A DNA stretch of 64,000 bases from Bursaphelenchus xylophilus (taxonomy: Eukaryota > Nematoda > Chromadorea > Rhabditida > Aphelenchoididae), in contig CAJFCV020000004.1 in assembly GCA_904066235.2 (NCBI GenBank), positions 5,766,001 to 5,830,000 on the forward strand, in the 5' to 3' direction. The notes under the pieces are model-generated. The model saw only the letters and a program-made list of their open reading frames with translations, was not told the origin of the DNA and did not search any database. The position numbers were made by a program, and so were the translations under genes. Positions 47,215-57,755 of this stretch are shown here, one piece after another. Position 1 is the first letter of the stretch; the number at the start of each line of letters is the position of its first letter.

Positions 47215-47928
47215 AGTGAAGTCGGCCATAGGAAGTGTCGTTGTATAAAAGTGGTTGGAAATAAGGAAATCATCGAAACGTCTACTGTAATTGTATCTTT
47301 ACGTTTAAAAATGTTACTTATAACAGACATTCTTTTTCTCCTCGTCTCACAAATTATGGCAAAGCGCAAAAATTACACAAAAACCAACAACTACTAATGT
47401 AAAAGCACAAAATTTTTCAACTTTAAATGGGAAATCTGACCAGGGAGTTTTGTTAAGACTTACTTGGCACAAAGTTAGAGTAATTTTTCTAAGATATATG
47501 CGAGAATTCTAGCTCGCGCTTTGCAGAAACAATCAGATCGAAAGTCGGCGAAAATTTAACACTTTTTCCCGAATTTCGGCACAAAAACTTTCTTTCTTAT
47601 TTCTGCCGTAAAGGATAATGTTCCTGCAGAAAATCAAAATTTTCCGCACGACACTGCCAAAGTTATGGCCAAAAAGCGTTTTTCTCTCTGACCGCTCTCC
47701 ACGTTTAGGTGCTCTCTCGGCGGCAAAGATCGTTCGATATCTCGGCGCGAGCTAAAACTTTCAGGAATTGGTATTTACTGTTAGTCCATACCCGATGTGT
47801 GTGCAAAATTTAAAGAAAGTCTGAGCGTCGCACTTGGAGTACTTCCCCTGTACGAATTACTGTAAATTTTATGAATAAACCATTTTTGGGGGTTAGCGGC
47901 CCTCAGTACAATATTTTCTTCATCACCC

Positions 47929-48083
47929 GAGAATTCCCTCACCCCAAAATTCCATCACCCGAATGTGCACCACCCGACTTTACATCACCCGACTTTGCGA
48001 TCACCCTCAGGTTCTCACCCAAACCTGCACCGCCTGACTCTGCGCCACCCATAATTTCCCGACCCCACCCATAATTTCAGTCA
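47929..48083 (+). repeat. degenerate TCACCCGA tandem tract
   Basis: Repeats of (t/c)caccc(g/t/c)a with variable spacing, such as atcacccgaatgtgcacc and catcacccgactttgc. It is unlike any flanking sequence. No ORF follows from it that I would call a gene. Confidence 0.6.
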
Positions 48084-48309
48084 CCCCTCAACTAAGGACA
48101 GGCATGGTAGGTCGAAAAGGACTATAAATGAAGTTTTCGTCAATGGGGATAGGCTTCAAAGTACGATTTTGGCTTGCCAGAGAAGCTAAAAAATATATTA
48201 TTTTCCCCAATCGTCGACGTCCGCAAAAAATAAGGTCCAAATTTGCATAACATCTACTTTTCTTGTATAAGAACAATGTTTTTTATCTTTCCGAACATCA
48301 ACGGTTATA

Positions 48310-48913
48310 ATGAGGAGCCTTTTGGTATTGTTGTTGGTGATATTATGTTTCCCGGTGGACAGTAAGTGACAAGAATGATGAGGTAATGTGCAAATTAAGG
48401 CAATTCCAATGAAGCACAGCCATTGTTTGTCTCCATTCTTCTCAATACTACAATTCAGGACCTCCTGAATGTAATAACGGCTATCAAAATCTTCTTTAGA
48501 TCAGAAGATTTCTTTGATTTCAAACAGAAATTGGAGAGTTCAGATTCAAATTTGTTCAAAAAGATCTCCGAACTCAAAGAAGGACTTGATCTAGAGATGG
48601 CGGCCATTTCCGAACAAGCCAAGGATTTCAGTGACAGAGTAATCCCCGGCCACTGTCATCATATTTTCAGATAATAATGGAATTAAGCCGATTCCTTCCG
48701 CCCTCAAATACGATGTCTTTTGACCCAGTGTCTATTGAGACCCACCTAAATGATATCGCTGAAATGTATTTGAATCTAGACCCGACCACCAAGGCCGAGT
48801 TCGAGAAGAAGGCTCCTTCAATCAAGTTTATCCTGGATTGGTTCAGCACTCAAATGAAGGACATCCACACTTATGTCAAGAATCCTCTCTTGGCTATATC
48901 AAAACTGACCTAA
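48310..48913 (+). CDS. small secreted helical protein
   Basis: Exons 48310-48361, 48400-48638, 48671-48913; 534 nt, 177 aa. The first exon is nearly all signal peptide (SLLVLLLVILCFPVD). The mature part is predicted helical and amphipathic: repeated leucines and charged residues (IKIFFRSEDFFDFKQKLE, ISELKEGLDLEM), with no cysteines. It resembles in general style the SXP/RAL-2 and fatty-acid-binding secreted proteins of nematodes, but no motif proves that. The stop codon lies 60 bp from that of the convergent CWC22 gene. Confidence 0.7.
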
Positions 48914-48929
48914 TGATCATAAAAATTAA

Positions 48930-48935
48930 TTTATT
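48930..48935 (-). terminator. candidate poly(A) signal of CWC22 gene
   Basis: AATAAA on the minus strand, 38 bases after the CWC22 stop. It lies nearer the convergent gene's stop codon than that gene's own signal does, so the two 3' UTRs overlap. Confidence 0.45.
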
Positions 48936-48952
48936 ATAGGGTAAACTGCGTA

Positions 48953-48958
48953 AATAAA
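48953..48958 (+). terminator. candidate poly(A) signal of secreted-protein gene
   Basis: AATAAA 40 bases after the stop codon at 48911-48913 and 16 bases short of the CWC22 stop codon on the other strand. Confidence 0.5.
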
Positions 48959-48973
48959 AGTTAAGACTGGCAA

Positions 48974-51900
48974 TCATTTAGAAGGCCGGGATCTTCTTGT
49001 TCGGTGTTTTTCTTGGGATCGGCTTCGGTCCCTTCTTCTTCTCTCGTCTGTTCTCTTTGACTTGTACTCATCATTTTTTTCCCTGCGTCTTTCATCCACG
49101 TCTTCTTCGGAACTTCTTCTTCTCCGTTCATCGCGTTGCCTTCTCGATCGGTCTTCATCTCTTCTCCTGCTGTCCTCGTTATCTCTTCTCCTAATATTTT
49201 CATCCGCATCTCTTCTTCTTCCTTCATCAGATGTTTGCCTATCTCTTGTCTGTCGTTCGCGTCGTTTACTCATCTCTCTAATATCATCTTCATCCAATGG
49301 CTCCTCCTTTATTTCTTTCTTCACTTCAACTTGTTTTTGAGATTTCGATCTATCATGTTCTTTATCCTAAACATTTACATGGATTAATGCATAAAAATCT
49401 ATAAAAAAGTAATGCAAAAAAATTATTCATTAACAATAAGGCAGTGATTCCGCCCAATTCTGCTATGGATTTACAAAATGTCTCCAAAAGTAACCCAGCT
49501 TGACTCATTCAAAGTTTTGTCGTTGCAAATTTGGGCCGGTAATTTACTGGAAAAATAGTATGAGAAAAAACTCCAACCAAATCTTTAAGATAAATTCCAA
49601 AAAGCATCCACTCTGACTGCACGCTGGAACAACGTGCGTGTTATACAGGGTGTTTCAAGAAATTTGGCAGAAACTAATTGCGAATATCTTTGAGCTCTTG
49701 GGAGTTATCGCAGAAATTCTTTTTGTTTCTAAAACTTGATAACGGGCGGTTTTGTACTGAACAAAAAAAAAATTTTTTTCGTCGGCGGAGAGGCCAGTTC
49801 TCGGCGGAGGCATTTGGGGCCTTTTTTAAAAATCACACCTTATTACATGGTGGAAACTCTGTTACAATGGCCAAAATCATGTTTACGTTAAACCTCCGTG
49901 GATTTTACGGTATGCTTTTTTTTTGTTTTCGATTTTCGCTTATCCGCGGAGGCACGGCGGAGACCTCAGGTTTCGGCGGACGTCGTTTTGACTCTTTGGA
50001 TCATTCAATTCAGGTTGGAAAAAAGTGTGGGGTGATTTTTTGTTGTCATCCGATGCACAGATGCAAAAATTTCGCACTTTTTTCCCCGGCGGAGGATTCG
50101 GCGGAGGCTTTATCAAAGGGTCAGAACAGTCTTAGGAGTCCGGGAAAAAAACTCAGCTACAAGAATCCATCACAGCAACATCATTTTTCTTATTTTTGGT
50201 TCGGCGGACACATCGGCGGAGGATTCGGCGAAGGCTTTATCAAAAGAGTCAAAGTTTTGTTTTGACCCTTTGATAAAGCCTCCGCCGAATCCTCCGCCGG
50301 GGGAAAAAGTACAAAATTTTTGCCATCTGTGCATCGGATGACAACAAAAAATCGCCCCAACCTTTTTTCCAACATGGATTTGCAAAAACCGAGGGCCCAA
50401 AACAAAGTCCGCCGAAATCTGAGGTCTCCGCCGCGCCTCCGCGGATGTTGCGTAAAATCGAAAACGCAAAAAAAGCATACCGTAAAATCCACGGAGGTGT
50501 AACGTAAACATAATTTTGGCCGTTGTAACAGAGTTTCCACCATACAATAAGGTGTGATTTTTAAAAAAGGCCCCAAATGCCTCCGCCGAGAACTGGCCTC
50601 ACGAAAAAATTTTTTTTTTGCTCAGTACAAAACCGCCCGATATCAAGTTTTAGAATCAAAAAGAATTTCTGCGATAACTCCCAAGAGCTCAAAGATATTC
50701 GCAATTAGTTTCTGCCAAATTTCTTGAAACACCCTGTACAATAAAAAACCTTGAGATTCAAATCCTTCGAGTTCAATAAAAAAAATTATGTTCATGCATT
50801 AATTTAAAGTGCTAGAAATAACAAACACAACATAAGGAATTACGCAAACCACATTCAGTGCAGCTTGTTACTTCTACGAGACCTACATACCTAATGTTAA
50901 ACCAAAAATTCCAGTCGGCTTTAAGAATTCACATCAACTAGTTTTGCCACAAAAACTTAGTATGAAAAAAGCCGGTCTCATATTATTTTTCCAGTAAATT
51001 ACCCGACCAATTTTACAATGACAAAAGTGTACATTAGTGAAGTTAAGGTGCTTTTAATGACTTTCATATTGTTTGTCAGAAAGGTAAACTTGGTCGTTTA
51101 AGCCCGTCCCATCCGACTCGTGTGGAAACGGTTAAATACTCACCTTCTTCTTCTTCTTCTTTTTGTCGTTTTCAGAATCACTTGACGAATCTGAACTTGA
51201 CGAAGAATCAGAATCCGAGGAATCTGAATCACTGTCCGAATCTGACGAGGAATCTGATGTCGAAGAATCGGATGATGAGGATTCGTCGTCACTTCCTTCC
51301 TCTTTCTTCTTCAATTTCTTTTGCATCTTTTCATACTGTTCTCTTAATCTGATTGTAAGACCACCAAGACCAGAGAGAGTAAAGAAATTAATTGCAAATC
51401 GGGTATTCTTGGGGTGATCCAATGGAAAGAGTCCTTCGAAATAATGCACGAGAGTCCTAAAACAACACGTTTATTTAACATTTACCAACAATTAGGATAG
51501 AAAAGAAAACTTTAGCTACAAACATGAATCTTAATTACTTACGGATCATACAACTTCTTGTATAAATTGATATGCCCCATTGCCTCAGCCAACTCTTGAA
51601 ACATGACTTTTATGTAGACTCTTCCTGCCGATGTGGTGTCCGTATCATTCATCTTGACATCTTCAAGGACTGACCATTCAATTGCATCTGTGGCCAGCAA
51701 ATGAGAAACCAACTGGGCCATAATTCTGATCTTTTTCACTTCAAATCGGTGGATAATCTTGTAGGTATCTCTGGCTATCTTTTCGAATGCTCGTTGAAAT
51801 TCCAACCTCAACCGGCAGAATCTTTCAGACAATAGGCCATAGAATTTCTCATATGTCCTCTGCTGTGCACAACAATCAACAATCATATTGCACATCTCCT

Positions 51901-53246
51901 CGTCCAATCCTGGCTTCAGATGGAACTTGATTAATTTATGAGCCGCTTCCTGATAATCCAGAGATGATTGAATGCAGAGATAAACGCTCCTTCTGAAGGC
52001 CACAATATCACTGTCGGTCATGTCTACAATCTTCTGTTGAGCAGGCTCTTCTTGAGCTTGCCCTTCTTCCTCGTCGTCTTCTTCTTCATCACTAGAATCG
52101 TCTCCATCGCCAATGATCTTCTTTCGAATCTCTTCATATGCTTCTTCGTTTTTTTCGAATTCGGGATCGTATTTGAAGTAATTAAGGCCTGTTTCTGGAT
52201 CCAAGGCTTTCTTTTCTTCTGTTATCAGTTCGATCATGTGAGAAATCTGATCTTCTTCTTCAATAAGATCCAGTTCTTCTATCACGGCTGGGTAGGCCTT
52301 AAATTGTTCTTTCCGAACCAGCATCAATCTTTCAATCATGTACTGAGTCCTTGTGCTAATTGTGTCTGCATCTTCCAGAATATTCCTCAGACGTTCAAAG
52401 ACAGCTAATAACAAAGAGAACGTTAGATAAGACAAACCGGATTTACTAGTAATAAGCTTCAACTTACAATAGGTGCCCTTCGGTGAAGCCTTCGTTAAAA
52501 ATTCACCGCATTCTTTCAGCAATGTAATGGTCAGTTCAATAGAATCATCGGTGGGTTGTTCCATCAACAAAAATAAAATCTCCAGCACCAAGATCTCGTG
52601 GGCGACCCTCTGGTTTGTTAGATGAGCGATAAATTTGATTACTGTGAGACACAGCCCTTTGTTGTTTAGTCTAAACCCTCTCTTGAATTGAATGACAAGC
52701 CTCTTCAAGATTAGTTGACCAATACTCGGAAACTTTGAATTTATGATGGCCACTAATGCTGCATAAACATTGGAGAAGGTCGGAGAAAACGTTTGAGCTT
52801 GGATAATAGCTTGAGCCAGAACACCACTAAAAATAACAGGTAAAAAATTGTCCAAAAGGTACCTAAAAACTGAAATCTGAATAAATCTCTTACCTTCCTC
52901 GCACTACATTCTCTTGGAGCAATTCAGTTACGACATTGGCTATATTAGATATATTAACCTTGTTTACACATCCATTAATCTTCTTCTTAAGTCGCTGGAA
53001 GTTTATTCTTTGATACTCTTCCGAGCTCTTGTCAGAGGCTAATTGTTGTTGTAGTAATTTCAACTTGGCTGGGGGAATATAGGCGCCCCCAGCCTTCCCC
53101 AAAATTGCCTTTGAAACAGGCTCTTCCTTCTTTTTATTCTCCTTTTCAACCCATTCATCCTCTGTGCGCGGCCTCTTGGGCTCGGTCGCATCTCCATCAT
53201 CTGAAAGTCTTCGACGTCGCTCTTCAGATTCTAACACATCACCCAT
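48974..53246 (-). CDS. CWC22: splicing factor CWC22 / nucampholin
   Basis: Exons in transcript order: 53246-52894, 52826-52468, 52404-51543, 51456-51144, 49366-48974; 2280 nt, 759 aa. An N-terminal charged region precedes [11 protein letters not shown] and then a MIF4G domain ([31 protein letters not shown]). An acidic linker leads to the MA3 domain ([39 protein letters not shown]) and the [10 protein letters not shown] motif, then a serine/aspartate run and an RS/RD-rich C-terminal tail. CWC22 binds eIF4A3 in the spliceosome and brings it in for exon-junction-complex deposition; the C. elegans orthologue is LET-858. All conserved domains look intact. Intron 4 (1.78 kb) holds the fold-back element at 49646-50736. 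Confidence 0.95.
49646..50736. mobile_element. 1.09 kb fold-back TA-flanked element
   Basis: Ends cagggtgtttcaagaaattt (49646) and its complement (50736), TA-flanked. The two arms pair over ~500 bp each and meet near 50.2 kb, so the element is nearly one long hairpin. Arms carry repeated tccgccgaatcctccgcc-type units. It lies in CWC22 intron 4, with no intact transposase. Confidence 0.85.
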
Positions 53247-53952
53247 CTAAAAGCCAATATTAACCAGGAATAAAAAAAGCAACTGCACGATAAATTTTTA
53301 CAAAATTCGAAGAAAAGAACAACTAGATCCAACTGTTCCCGAGATCTTCTGCAGCTATAGCTGCAAAAATATTTCGTAAATTCTTCTCTTGCGGAAAGCC
53401 AATGAAGTCTTCGCGGTGGGACGGGAAGGACCTGCCGCGAACAGTTTCTTTTCACAAAATCTGGAGAATTCTCGTAATGTCCGTGAGATGGATACGTGAT
53501 TGAAGATGTTTACAATAAAACGTGATCATTTTTTGCAACCAACGTTGGTCTTTTTTATTGCTGTGCACCAGGTCCGTATAATGAATGATAAATATAAAAT
53601 TTATTTTGACAGTTGTTTTAACCACGCATGCTTATTAATACTGTAGTAAGTGACAAGTACCAAAGGATAACTATAAAAAGGCCTTTTTATAGTTATCCGA
53701 TTAATTCTAATTTGGGCTACCTTTTATTTCTGGTTGATCCGTCCTTATTTTAAAAGCGATGATGTTTACCTGCCTCTTTCCCCACCTTTACAACGCCACA
53801 TTAGGTATTTTTATTTCCTTACGAATATAAGTAATTGTTTTAATTTGCGCGTATTTTCTCTTTACACAACGATTTCACAACCGAATCTTTTTGACGTGTT
53901 TTGGTTTATTTGGAAAGGGAATCAGCTGATATTTATAGAAACATATACAGAT
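53247..53952. other. gap between CWC22 promoter and SLC17-like gene
   Basis: Contains the CWC22 upstream region and the 3' UTR of the upstream carrier gene, plus the 34-bp perfect palindrome listed separately. No gene is seen. Confidence 0.5.
53665..53698. repeat. perfect 34-bp palindrome
   Basis: ggataactataaaaagg followed at once by its exact complement: 17 + 17 bases with no spacer and no mismatch. It lies ~420 bp upstream of the CWC22 start and ~255 bp past the carrier gene's stop. Possibly a regulatory site or a minimal insertion footprint. Confidence 0.7.
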
Positions 53953-55647
53953 TTAGTACCTGCTGTCTTTGCGCGGTACCACGGACACTGAGGATCTCTT
54001 GGGGGCCACCTTCGTGAAGTGCGCGGGCTGAGTGTCGGCGGCCTTCCAGAAAATGGCAGCGGACTAAAAACAAATTAATCAGACAATAATACGATTACAT
54101 ATATGATTACCAAGAATTACAAAACATACCACAATCAAGAAGAAGGCGAGGATGAAGAAGATAGTTCTCCATTCTGTTCTCGATTCCTCAATGTCCACGA
54201 AGAACCAGACGAGAGCTGGGGCCAAGAACAAACTAATACACTTGAAGAATTGGACTGTGGCGATGACAAAGTGAGAGTACTGGCTAAAGCAAAGTATTTA
54301 GAATATGTCTAGACAAGGTTATATAATCCCATACTCAAAACTTACCGGGATGCTAGAGTCAAACACTTGTAGAAACCACCTCCACTCGCAGCATAGAGCA
54401 TGTGAATCAAGATGAGAAGGGCCAATCCCCACCATGGATGACTTTGAGGAACAAAGGCCAGCGAAATATAACAAAGGGCTGGACCAACCAAAGCGATGGT
54501 GTTGAAGATACAAACCTTCGTTGTCTCATCAATCCCCCTGAAAATAAACTGCTAGTATCCGGTTGACTTACTTGACTTTGTCACTTAAAGTACCGAAGAT
54601 CAACTTCAGAGGGATGTAAGAAAAGGTGGGAATAGCAGCCAAGAGGCCAGTCTCGACAATGCTGAAGTGGAGAACTCTGTGAATGTAGATGGGAAGGTAC
54701 AAGTGCATAAAGATGGCTGACAACAGAGTCGAGAAGGCGGACAACCATGAAGCAATGATATTGAAATCTTTGCAGATGGCTGCATAAGGGACGGTTCCTC
54801 CGGGCTCAATGTGAGATCTGGTCTTGTTACGGTGGATCTTCTCCAATTCAACGATCGATACGCGACGATGCATGTCAGGGAAATCTCCATAGATGGATAC
54901 CCAGATGATAAAAAGAATAATTCCAGCGATGGCGTGACCGTAATAGACGACTGGCCATCCCAACCAGGTTGTGTTACATAACCATCCAGCGATGGGGTTG
55001 GTGATGGTCAAAGACAAAGGAGAGTAGCAAGTGAGGACCGAGATGAAGAAGGCGTGCTGCTTGAGGGAAGCCCAGTGGGATGTCAGCACACCGATGGCCG
55101 CAAAGTCAGCGGCATAAGCAACACCCTTTAAATATTCGTTTTACTCAAACGAAAAAGGGAGCAAAAATGCTGAAAATTTATTTACCTGGATGAAACGAGC
55201 AATTGTGAATGGCCAGATTCCCCAATCAGCAGCAAACGGAATAATACCAGTGGCCAGAGCAGAGAGAATTCCGGCCGCAAAGAATACCCAGCGAGCTCCA
55301 AAGTGACCATAGGCCCAACTGAAGGGGAATGTGCCCACCAAACTGCCGATGGCCACAGCCCACATCAACCATGACTTCTCGGTGTGATCGTAGTTGTAAG
55401 TCTTCTGATGGAGTTGAGAGATTTCTTGCTGAAGCCAAAGTCTATTCTTATTTCTATTACTTACCGAAACGTTGCTGGTAGGGGCCATACAAATGAGGGT
55501 AAAGTTGAGGGTGAACATGTTGGACGAGATAGAGGTCAGACATAATAGGGTGACAATCAGCAGGATGTAGCGGAATTTGTGAGGGAGACATCCACAATGC
55601 CCCTCTTCCCTTGTTATAATCTCTTCCTCTCTTACTTGTTCGATCAT
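53953..55647 (-). CDS. SLC17-like anion transporter A
   Basis: Exons in transcript order: 55647-55465, 55428-55186, 55125-54572, 54537-54346, 54283-54130, 54063-53953; 1437 nt, 478 aa. Major facilitator fold with about 12 membrane segments. SLC17-type features: MWAVAIGSLVGTFPFSWAYG around TM2, the FGARWVFF loop, ARFIQGVAYAADF in TM4, the central VSIVELEKIHRNKT loop, and YIPLKLIFGTLSDKV before TM8. The family moves organic anions, phosphate or transmitters such as glutamate or sialic acid; no residue here decides the substrate. The C-terminal tail ends RKDSRY. It lies downstream of and parallel to paralogue B, 379 bp away. Confidence 0.88.
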
Positions 55648-56026
55648 CGTGTCGAGAAGTGAAGACGATGAAAGATTGTGGACTGTTTACTTCTTCGCTG
55701 GTTTAAATAGGTTTACCAATTTTTCTTTCATGCGGCCCGGAAGAAAAGGGGGGAAAGAGTGCGGTTTTGGGGGGTTACACAGTTAACGCTGGCTTCTGAT
55801 GTGGAGTTACCTTTTTCGTGATGCCAACTACTTTAGGAATTGTTACAACACGGAAGCGGGAGATGTTCTTTGGGCTTTTGAAACCGATCATAACATCTTT
55901 TCGAGGTTTACCAGAGTTCTTCTTCGATAAAGTTCCATGCTGTCCCTGAATGGGGCAGATCAAGAACTTTCATGGAGGATCCCCCTCTTCGTTTATTATT
56001 TACTTTTACAATTTCAAAACTTATTT
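55648..56026. other. gap between the two SLC17-like genes
   Basis: A basic open frame of 62 codons on the minus strand (55963-55775), preceded by a ttcag, might be an alternative last exon of carrier B or nothing. It shares no motif with the carriers. The rest should be the promoter of gene A. Confidence 0.3.
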
Positions 56027-57664
56027 CTACGCCGTTGCAAGAACGGAGGACGTTGCAACAGCAGAAGAATTTTTTCGCGAACGTGACAATTCTGTGAAGG
56101 AGGCCGGTTCATCGGTGGCGTAAACTTGGAAGACGATGTTGGACTAAAAAAATATGATCTGAAATGATTAAACTTACGACAAACAAGATTACAGCAAAGA
56201 TCAGATAAATAATCCTCCATTTATAGAAGTCAGAGGTGTCAGTTACAATTACAGTCATCAACGTGGGGGCCAAAAAGAGGGTCACACATTTTATAAATTG
56301 GATACTAGCGATCACAAAATGACTGTACTGCCTAAAAAACAAACAAATGAACACTCAGACTCGGAGACCGGTACTTCTCACCTTGAAGTCAGAGTAGCGC
56401 ATTTATAGAATGCCCCTCCGGCAGCTCCGTAGAATATGTGGATTATGATCACAATGACAACATTGATATCTCTGGCCTCAACAAAGGCGACAAACACGTA
56501 AAGCACACTAGGAACACCCACAGCGATCCCATTAAATATTAGCAACTTGGACCTTTCACTGATGCATTTGAATTTATCACTTGAATATCCAAAGACCACT
56601 TTCATAGGAATGTACAAGATCGTCGGAATGGCTGATATCAACCCGGTTTCTGCTACAGTATACCCAAGAGCATATCGAATGTACTGGGGCAGATAGGTAT
56701 GCATGAAAACAGCAGTAAAGAGATCAGCAAAGGCATTCAGCCAACAAGATAAGACCACTTTGTGTGTTAAAATTTGCTAAAAAATATGCATGTTTATTAA
56801 TGCAACCGCTCACCTTATATGGAACATAACTGTCCATCTCGATGTGAGCTTTCGTTTTGTTTCGGTGAATCTTCTCCAGTTCCACTTTTGACACGTAATT
56901 ACTTTTCTCAGGAAAGTCATCATAAAAGTGAAGCCAAGCTCCAAAAAGAATAATGCTGACCACGGCATTAAAGTAATAGATTGATGGCCATCCAAAGAAA
57001 GCAGATTCGCAGAACTGATAACAATCACATAGAAGTAGTTAAACTTACAAGTCCAGCCATGGGATTTGTGAAAGAGGTGGCCAAAGCTGAGTAACAAGTT
57101 AATACCGAGAGAAAAAGGGCATTCTGCTTGAGGGAGGCCCATCTTGAACATAGAACACCTATGGCCGCAAAATCGGCAGCATAAGCAAACCCCTAAAATC
57201 AATATTACTTTATATTGCATATACGTGAACTACTTGAGTAAATCTGAGGGCTACAAAAAACACAAAGTCCAATGATGCCGCGAGCGGAATTAGGGCCGTT
57301 GAGAAGGCAGAGAGCACTCCAGCTCCAAAGAATACAAATCTGGCCCCATAATTTGTGTAGAGCCAACTGAAAGGGAAGGTCCCCACCATACTCCCGATGG
57401 CCACAGACCACATCAGATATCCCTGCTCGATACTTGTGTAATCATGGGTTGGGAATCCATTGTGGACCTATTCCATTATAATAATAAGTAAGCCCACGTG
57501 CTTACAGTCACATTGTTATCTGATGTCATACAAATCAAAGTGAAGTTCAAAGCCACCATATTAGACTGTACTGACGTAAGACATAGAAATCCGAGTAATA
57601 GAATAAAGTAACGGAACATATCGCTCTGGAAGAAGCCTCCCTCATTCTCATGTCCTCCAGTCAT
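56027..57664 (-). CDS. SLC17-like anion transporter B
   Basis: Exons in transcript order: 57664-57506, 57467-57234, 57192-57049, 57014-56814, 56776-56382, 56331-56178, 56143-56027; 1404 nt, 467 aa. Clear paralogue of A: MWSVAIGSMVGTFPFSWLYT, FAYAADFAAIGVL, VSKVELEKIHRNKTKAH, YIPMKVVFGYSSDKF, RQYSHFVIASIQFIKC. It has two introns that A lacks (A's third exon is split in three here), so the copies are not recent. The N-terminal tail differs most. The start codon lies only 91 bp downstream of the cyclase gene's stop codon, a spacing seen in nematode operons. Confidence 0.87.
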
Positions 57665-57755
57665 CTTCCAAATACAATCACATACAATTTAATTCCGACG
57701 TATGGAAGTATTTATTTTCGATTTAAAGTTCGAACTGATTACAAATGCAGATCAC

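Larger units (their letters stand above)
46445..48309. other. intergenic stretch, mostly without genes
   Basis: This contains the upstream region of the peptide gene, one weak candidate exon at 46951-47214 (separate entry), AT-rich sequence at 47.3-47.9 kb that may be old repeat DNA, and the TCACCC-rich tract at about 47929-48083. No other gene is supported. Confidence 0.4.

Noticed and set aside
49678..50576. Frames of 125-195 aa within the fold-back element as genes
   Set aside because: They mirror each other across the palindrome and show no transposase motif.
48997..51417. Serine/leucine-rich plus-strand frames over the CWC22 tail
   Set aside because: They are antisense shadows of the RS/RD-rich and serine-rich coding exons.
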